From assembly GCA_013339765.2 (NCBI GenBank), contig CM023449.1, positions 118,486,957 to 118,550,956 on the forward strand: a stretch of DNA of 64,000 nt, in the 5' to 3' direction. The position numbers and the translations under genes are program-made. A model generated the notes under the pieces. The model did no database searches and was not told the DNA's origin. It was given only the letters and a program-made list of their open reading frames with translations. Each line of letters opens with the position of its first letter. Position 1 is the first letter of the stretch. Of this stretch, positions 58,037-64,000 are shown piece after piece. Source of the stretch: Haemaphysalis longicornis (taxonomy: Eukaryota; Arthropoda; Arachnida; Ixodida; Ixodidae).

Positions 58037-61000
58037 TCATCGTCCGTAGAAAGGTTTTAGGCGAACCACGTGGACGACTTCAGGCCGCCTGCGTTGTCGT
58101 GATGTGCCGGAGTCACCATCAGGGATCACTTCGTAGGTAAGTTGGCCAACACGTCGTAGAATCTGGTAGGGTCCGAAATAGCGTCGCAGGAGCTTCTCAC
58201 TGAGTCCGCGTCGTCGGATGGGAGTCCAAACCCACACACGATCCCTGGTTGGTACTCGGCGTCTCGGCGTCGGAGGTTGTAGCGGCCTGCATTCACCAGC
58301 TGCTGGTCCGTTATACGAACTCGAGCGAGCTGGCGGGCCTCCTCCGCACGTTGAAGATATTCGTGGACGTCGGCGTCGTGAGATCGTCGTCTTCTACGTG
58401 CGGAAAGCATGGCGTCGAGCATCGTAGTCGGCCCTTCTACCGTAGACAAGCTCGAACGGCGTCAGCTGCGTCGTCTCCTGGATAGCCGTGTTGTACGCAA
58501 ACGTGACATACGGGAGCACTTCGTCCCAAGTCTTATGTTCAACGTCAACGTACATTGACAGGCATATCTGCGATTGTCTTGTTCAGACGTTCTGTTAGTC
58601 CGTTCGTTTGGGGGTGGTACGCCGTCGTCTTCTTCGGTGATCCGTGTTGCTGTAGCGTAGTACTCCTTGCATCAGCTCCGCAGTAAATGCCGTTCCGCGG
58701 TCTGTTATTAGGACTTCCGGGGCTCCATGTCGCAGCACAACTTGGCTTATAAAGAACTTCGCCACTTCTTGTGCAGTCCCCCTCGGAAGAGCGGCGGTCT
58801 CTGCGTAGCGCGTCATGTAGTCTGTCGCTACGACAATCCACTTGTTCTGTGATCGTGACGTAGGGAACGGGCCTAAAAGGTCCATTCCAATCTGTTGAAA
58901 TGGTCTCGATGGGACGGCGATCGGTTGCAGAAGTCCGGCGGGTCTTGTCGGCGGCGTTTTTCGTCGCTGGCAGTCACGGCAGCTCCGGACGTAGTGGGTG
59001 ACGTCCAGAGGTAAGGCCGGGCCAGTAGTACCCTCGCCTTGATTTTTCCAATAATGCGGGCTGTGCCGAGATGTCCGGAAGACGGGTCGTCGTGGCACGC
59101 TTCCAAAATTTCGTCACGAAGGTCCGCGGGGATGACGAGAAGGTAATTCGCTCTTGTTCCGGGGCTGAAATTCTTCTTCACGAGGACGGAGTTTCTCAGG
59201 CTGAATGCTGGTAAGCTGCGCTTGAAGGCCCTAGGAACGGCAACGTTTGCATCCCTCGAGGTACTCGATTATGATGCGTAAGTCGGGGTCGGCACGCTGC
59301 TGGGCGGCTAGGTCGCTCTCCGTCACGATCCCGAAGAACGCGCTGTCTTCATCAGAGTCTTGTGGTGGTGGGTCGACGGGGGCGCGGGACAGGCAGTCGG
59401 CGTCGGAGTGTTTCCTGCCGGATTTATAAACGACTGTAACGTCGAACTCCTGCAGGCGCAAGCTCCACCGCCCAAGACGGCCAGAGGGGTCCTTCAAATT
59501 GGCGAGCCAACACAGCGCATGGTGGTCTGTTACAACCTTGAATGGCCTTCCATACACGTATGGGCGAAATTTTGAAATCGCCCATATAATAGCCAGGCAC
59601 TCTTTCTCAGAGGCAGAATAGTTTTTCTCCTCCTTCGACAGACCACGGCTGGCATAGGCGATTACCCTTTCGCAGCCGCTTTGCTTTTGGACAAGGACGG
59701 CACCCAAGCCTATATCACTGGCGTCCGTGTGCATTTCCGTTTCGGCATTTTCGTCGAAATGAGCGAGCACGGGCGGGCTTTCCAGGCGTTTTTGCAGCTC
59801 GCAGAATGCTTTTTCTTGGTCGTTTTCCCAGCTGAAAGGGGTGCTGTCTTTGGTCAAGCGCGTGAGTGGCTCTGCAATGCGTGCGAAGTTTGCGACGAAG
59901 CGCCGGTAGTATGCGCACAGCCCGAGAAATCTTCGCACGCCCTTCTTGTCTTTCGGCCTAGGGAAGTTCGCGATAGCTGAAGTTTTTGCCGGGTCAGGTA
60001 GGACTCCCCGCGGCGTTGACGACGTGGCCCAAGAACTTGAGTTCCTCGTATGCAAAACGGCACTTTTCAGGCTTCAGCGTCAACCCCGACGTACGAATGG
60101 CCTCGAGTACAGACTCCAACCTTGCAAGGTGTTCGTCGAAAGTCCGGGCGAATACCACTACGTCATCGAGGTATACGAGGCAGGTGTGCCACTTAAGGCC
60201 AGCTAGCACAGTGTCCATGACTCTTTGAAACGTCGCTGGTGCTGTGCACAGCCCAAACGGCATCACCTTGAACTCGTATAGGCCGTCTGGGGTTATAAAT
60301 GCAGTCTTCTCTCGGTCTCTCTCGTCCACTTCAATTTGCCAGTAGCCGGTCTTCAGGTCCATCGATGAAAAGTACTTCGCGTGGCAGAGGGTGGTCGAGG
60401 GCGTCGTCAATTCGGGGGAGGGGGGTACACGTCCTTTTTCGTGATTTTGTTCAGTCGCCGGTAGTCAACACAAAACCTTAATGTGCCGTCTTTTTCTTTA
60501 CGAGTACGACGGGCGCAGCCCAGGGGCTTTTCGATGGCTGTATAATGTCGTCGCTGAGCATGTCGTCGACTTGAGTCCGGATGGCTTCCCGTTCGTGTGA
60601 AGAGACGCGGTACGGTGACTGTCGGGTAGGTCGGGCTCCATCTTCGGTTATTATTCGGTGCTTCGCTAGAGGGGTCTGACGTAGTTTTGTGCTCGACGAA
60701 AAACATTCGCTATAGCGACGTAGCAAAGCCAATAATTCGTTCCGTTGTTCTTGCGGTAGCGCCGGATTCACGTCGAAGGGCTGCGGGAGCTTGAATGTTT
60801 TCTACGGGGTGTGCGTTGAAAGTCGGCGACTGCGATCACATCACTTGCTTCTTGTGTTTCTTCGAGGAACGCAATTGCAGCTCCCTTGTTAAATGCTGGT
60901 ACTCTTCGGTGAAATTAGTGACCAAAACGTGAGATTGGCGTTGCTTAAAGTGCGCAATGGCCTCTTGCGACGGAGGACACCGCGGTCGAGAAGCAACCTT

Positions 61001-61778
61001 CGATCACTTTCTACGATAGCGTCGATGTCAGAAGCAGCATCCTCACAGTAGACGGCGATCATCAAGCTTGCGCGGGGTGGCAGGGTGATGTGATCGTCGG
61101 CGATCCTGACAGCAGCACGGTGATCGGGGTTCGGCTGCGGCGTCGTGGAGTGATTGGAGAAAAATGTTATCGACTTGGTCTGCAGATCAATTATTGCGCC
61201 GTTGTCCGTCAAAAAGTCCATTCCGAGAATCACGTCGCGGGAGCAGTTAGGCAGAACGACGAACGCCGCAGGGTACGTTGTGCCGTCTATGGTGACGCGC
61301 GATGTGCACGTTCCACTTGGCGTCACGAGGTGGCCTCCTGCTGTGCGTATGTGCGGACCGTCCCATCTGGTCATAACTTTCTTCAGTTTAGACGCAAATG
61401 GTCCGCTCATTACCGAATAGTCAGCTCCCGTGTCTACGAGGGCGACTACGTCAAAGCCGTCGATGGACACCTTGACGTCAGATGCAGTCGTCCTCGAGTT
61501 CCGGGTTCGTCGGGGCGTCGTATCTCTGCTTGTACGTGTTGATGGTCGGGCACTGTGCATCGTCTTTGTCGTCGTCTTCTCAACGGACGTCTCGGTCAGG
61601 TCGGGTACGCGTCGCGCCGTGTAGCTGTCGTCGTGTTCGGGAGTCTCGTCAGGGTTAGGTCGGGTCGTCGGGATGAGGGCATGTCGTGAATCACTGTCTT
61701 CAGCGCGTCCTTGCGTCGTTGGAGGGTTTCTAGTTTTTCTCCGTAGAGCAACTTCACCTCCAGAAGTTGCCGCCTTTA
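58037..61778 (-). pseudogene. pol: Ty3/gypsy Pol, all domains present but frameshifted
   Basis: Domains in order on the minus strand: aspartic protease with DTGA at 61434-61423 and the ILGMDFL segment; reverse transcriptase, starting in the fragment at 60771, with catalytic YLDD at 60173-60162; RNase H with TDASDIGLGAVL and the TDHHALCWL region (within 60055-59231); integrase with a zinc-binding HDDPSSGH (about 59094) and CRDC (about 58981), the two catalytic aspartates in MDLLGPF and ITDRGTAF, and the glutamate in the segment after YHPQTNG; then a GPY/F-type C-terminus (FGPYQILRRVGQLTYEV) with its stop at 58037. The frame changes at many places, including about 60480, 60410, 60050, 59240, 59030 and 58650. 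Most that I could place are 1-nt gains or losses in homopolymers. Confidence 0.88.
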
Positions 61779-61785
61779 GTTTCCC
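61748..61785 (-). promoter_or_regulatory. -1 ribosomal frameshift signal at the gag/pol junction
   Basis: The minus strand at 61785-61779 reads G GGA AAC in the gag frame, a valid X XXY YYZ slippery heptamer, and the gag TAA follows at once. After an 8-nt spacer, an 8-bp perfect stem GCAACTTC/GAAGTTGC with a 7-nt loop occupies 61770-61748. Slipping back one base continues into an open frame (GKLKAATSGGEV) that leads to the protease. GGGAAAC is a known slippery sequence in simian type D retroviruses. Confidence 0.82.
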
Positions 61786-63089
61786 CCGCGTGGGCTGGGG
61801 GACCTTCCACGGGCGAAGTCAGCGTTGCTACGGCGGTTCGGCGATTGGTAAGGGTAGGGCGACGGCGAACGGTTGAAACGCGCTGGGCCACGGCTGGTTT
61901 CAGATAGATACTCGTTGATCTCACGTGGTCGTTGGCCAGGGAGAGGGCGAGGTGCGTCGACGGAGAAACCACGCAGTCCGAGTCTTTTGTATGGGCAGCG
62001 ACGGTAAATGTGGTCGGCCTCTCCGCAGTGGTAGCACAGAGGACGGTTATCGGGAGTTCGCCATACGTCCGTCTTCCTCGGCGTCTGGTTTCGGGCTACC
62101 GGGGGTCGGGCGGGTGACAGTGGGCGGCGGTACGGCGGGGCCTCTTGACGGCGTGTTGGAGCAGGGCGGGGTCGACGAACAGCCGCGGAGTATGTCATAG
62201 CTTGTGGCTCTCGGGGTACCTCGGATGGCGTAGAAGTTCCCAACGCTTGTTGCACTTCTTCTCTAATCACGTCGGTGAGGGAAGCGACATGGGGCTGCGG
62301 CGGCGTTGGGAGAAGTTTCCGCAGCTCCTCTCTCACTATTTCGCGGATAGTCTCGCGTAGGCTGTCGGCCGGGATCCGCGTGCTGCCAAAGTCGTTCGCA
62401 TTGGCCGCGCCAACAAAGTTGCGGTCATACTGCTTAGCACGCATTTCAAGGGCTTTCTCAATGGTGCTGGCTTCGGTCACGAATTCGGCGACGGTTTTGG
62501 GCGGATTTCGGACAAGTCTAGCAAACAGTTCCTCCTTCACTCCGCGCATTAAGAAGCGCAACTTCTTTTCTTCCGTCATTTCGGGGTCCGCGCGGCGAAA
62601 TAGCTGCTTCATCTCCTCAACGAAGATCACGACGCCTTCGTTGGGGTGTTGCGTGCGCGTTTCCAACAAAAGGGCGGCTCTTTCTTTCCGCACGACGGTA
62701 GTGAAGGTCTTAGTGAACTCGCTTTTGAACTGAGCCCAGTTTGTCAAGGAGCTCTCGTGGTTCTCGAACCAAGTGCGAGCCGAATCTTCCAAGTAAAAGA
62801 AAACGTGCCGGAACGTTTCTGCGTCGTCCCACCTGTTGAATTTCCGGACGCGCTCCAGTTTCTCCAACCATTCGTCTGGGTCTTCTGCGGGGGCTCCTCG
62901 GAATGATGGCGGTTCCCGTGGCTGCTGCAGAACGACAGGAGGGTTGGCTTGGTTGAGCATGGTGCTGGTTGCGACGTTTTTCTTCTTCGTCTTCTCCGGT
63001 AGTAGACCGAACTCGAGTGGTAAATCTTGCACGCGGAGGCTGGCTCTTGTTGGACTGGCTTGGCGGCTTCCAGAGGTTGTAGTGGGCAT
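61776..63089 (-). CDS. gag: Ty3/gypsy Gag, intact
   Basis: An open frame of 437 codons from the ATG at 63089 (MPTTTSGSRQ) to TAA at 61778-61776. The start was chosen as the first ATG inside the internal region; an earlier in-frame ATG at 63590 lies outside the element. The middle matches a retrotransposon capsid region (DPDEWLEKLERVRKFN, later ARTWFENH and the RRADPEMTEEKKLRFLMRG region). Near the C-terminus there is one CCHC zinc knuckle, CYHCGEADHIYRRC, which binds RNA during packaging. The tail is arginine- and proline-rich and ends SPRGGN. The last two codons form part of the frameshift signal into pol. Gag is undamaged while pol is broken. Confidence 0.9.
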   Translation of the reverse strand: MPTTTSGSRQASPTRASLRVQDLPLEFGLLPEKTKKKNVATSTMLNQANPPVVLQQPREPPSFRGAPAEDPDEWLEKLERVRKFNRWDDAETFRHVFFYLEDSARTWFENHESSLTNWAQFKSEFTKTFTTVVRKERAALLLETRTQHPNEGVVIFVEEMKQLFRRADPEMTEEKKLRFLMRGVKEELFARLVRNPPKTVAEFVTEASTIEKALEMRAKQYDRNFVGAANANDFGSTRIPADSLRETIREIVREELRKLLPTPPQPHVASLTDVIREEVQQALGTSTPSEVPREPQAMTYSAAVRRPRPAPTRRQEAPPYRRPLSPARPPVARNQTPRKTDVWRTPDNRPLCYHCGEADHIYRRCPYKRLGLRGFSVDAPRPLPGQRPREINEYLSETSRGPARFNRSPSPYPYQSPNRRSNADFARGRSPSPRGGN

Positions 63090-63099
63090 GAAGGGTGCG

Positions 63100-63119
63100 T
63101 ACCCAGCACCTCCACCAGA
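63100..63119 (-). other. Candidate primer binding site
   Basis: Immediately inside the 5' LTR, the minus strand reads TC then TGGTGGAGGTGCTGGGTA. A primer binding site is expected here and should begin TGG, the complement of the tRNA CCA end. I could not match the rest to a specific tRNA with confidence, so only the position is supported. Confidence 0.5.
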
Positions 63120-63545
63120 TGTCACGTAGCCAAGGACGAAGCAGTTGTTTGGAAAAGAAACAAGTTTATTGGAGCGAACTTGTGCTCCCCTAACAACTGA
63201 AAAGAATACAGAGGCGGCGAAGCAGTGGTCAACAAAGTGACGTACGTGCGTCGGCGAGCGTCGCAGAATCGAATGCCCCGGCGTCCGTACTGCAGGCTTT
63301 TTATCTTTCGGCGCGCGTGGTTCTCGAAACGTCGATTCGCATCGAGAACATAGTAGATCCAAGAAGATTATTCTGGGCTGTTCACGTAAGATCGGAATGC
63401 TCTCCCTATCACAACAGATAACACATGCGGCACAGAAAGAAAGAATGGAACACGCGCTTCCCTTGGCGCAGAGATAACGCAGACCGGCGCAGCCGGGCGG
63501 TAAAAGCAAAACACAAATAAACAAACCCAATGTATGGTTCGCGGC
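63120..63545 (-). repeat. 5' LTR of the Ty3/gypsy element
   Basis: A 426-bp LTR that should carry the element promoter for minus-strand transcription. A TATA-like GATAAAAAG lies at 63305-63298 and the AATAAA is the complement of 63165-63170. Compared with the other LTR I see one A/C substitution and three indels, in AAA/AA, GGG/GG and A/AA runs. An open frame continues from inside this LTR into gag and is not part of gag. Confidence 0.95.
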
Positions 63546-63550
63546 AATAT

Positions 63551-64000
63551 GATGCTGTCTCCAGGAACCACCACCAATGGAAGACTGCACAGCAAGTTCT
63601 TTTTGGGCGAGAATTCAGGGTGGCCAGCAATATTTTGCGAGGCCCCTTTTTTCGCTTCTTGTTTATATGGTGCAGAGTACACAGAAAAAAAGTGTCCCGG
63701 GAGTATTTCTGTTTTCATCGGCTGCTATACTACTGCTACCCGCGACTTTTTTTGTGACGGGTTATTCCGTTGCAACCGTGTTAGCGTATTCTTGCCACGA
63801 TGGCATGCCTCCGTGATGACACTGAGAGATTCGCGCTATCCTTTGCAAAATAGCCGTGTGCAAATATTCAAAGTTCACTTAGGCTTAGCCGAAAAGTGCG
63901 GATCATTACATATATAACATCTGTAAAGACAACGACGGCAGTTAGCGATATGTGAGGATAAGGATCAATACACAGCGCCTCGAGTGAATGCGACCCGCAC
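63551..64000. other. Flank of the gypsy insertion, no feature
   Basis: Sequence right of the target-site duplication AATAT. Overlapping short frames only. Confidence 0.5.

Larger units (their letters stand above)
57534..63545 (-). mobile_element. Ty3/gypsy LTR retrotransposon, near-complete, recent insertion
   Basis: Two direct LTRs (57534-57960 and 63120-63545) flank an internal region with gag, protease, reverse transcriptase, RNase H and integrase in Ty3/gypsy order on the minus strand. The 5-bp duplication AATAT (57529-57533 and 63546-63550) flanks the element. By eye the LTRs differ by one substitution and three 1-nt indels over about 426 bp, so the insertion is young. Only about 60 bp separate the integrase stop from the polypurine tract, so there is no env gene and this is a retrotransposon rather than an errantivirus. 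gag is intact; pol is interrupted by many 1-nt indels. Confidence 0.95.

Noticed and set aside
1..64000. CRISPR array or prokaryotic defence system
   Set aside because: No regularly spaced short repeats with unique spacers, no bacterial genes; repeat structure is eukaryotic.

Overview
This is a eukaryotic window with no prokaryotic gene organisation. It is most consistent with a hard (ixodid) tick, probably a metastriate. That is an inference from the many tRNA-headed SINE copies that look like the tick Ruka family, the tick-type RTE, CR1 and I-like LINEs, the AT-rich non-coding DNA, and a split BEN-domain gene of a kind I associate with tick genomes. There are no operons, CRISPR arrays or bacterial-style genes. 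A run of 100 N (42501-42600) is a scaffold gap.

The one host gene I can assemble from splice signals is on the minus strand, from 36963 down to 24667. It has six coding exons and encodes a BEN-domain protein: a basic N-terminal exon, a linker exon, a leucine heptad coiled-coil exon, a basic linker exon, then two exons forming the BEN domain. Every splice phase agrees. The exons total 812 nt, one base short of 271 codons, and the missing base maps to a GG run in exon 3. Its introns hold a CR1-like LINE with a 14-bp target-site duplication, several SINE relics and a non-autonomous DNA transposon. A 103-bp tandem array overlaps its 3' UTR.

Layout: 1-24.3 kb is mostly non-coding DNA with an RTE relic (1.2-1.9 kb), SINEs (5.5, 7.5, 11.8, 21.9, 23.5 kb), a 49-bp minisatellite (8.7 kb), a long hairpin (4.87 kb), a pair of homologous acidic coding tails (14.7 and 15.5 kb), an isolated candidate exon (17.47 kb) and a 191-bp repeat (22.9 kb). 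24.3-37.0 kb is the BEN gene. 37.1-45.4 kb holds a 50-bp tandem repeat, palindromes, a LINE ORF1 relic cut by the gap, and a LINE 3' end. 45.4-50.5 kb holds two RNase H-bearing I-like LINE relics in opposite orientation, the first split by a SINE with an 18-bp target-site duplication. 51.35-53.0 kb is a 1.65-kb TTAA-flanked inverted-repeat element. 55.85-56.13 kb is another RTE tail.

57.53-63.55 kb is a nearly complete Ty3/gypsy retrotransposon on the minus strand. It has 427/426-bp LTRs differing by one substitution and three 1-nt indels, a 5-bp target-site duplication, an intact gag, and a classic -1 frameshift signal (GGGAAAC plus a stem-loop) at the gag stop. Its pol carries all domains in order but is broken by many 1-nt indels, most of those I could place being in homopolymers. 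There is no env.

I saw no clear new biochemical system. The strongest leads are the frameshift signal in the gypsy element, the BEN gene with its single-base defect and satellite-overlapped 3' end, the long hairpins, and the possible shared homopolymer-indel artefact that may explain both broken reading frames.
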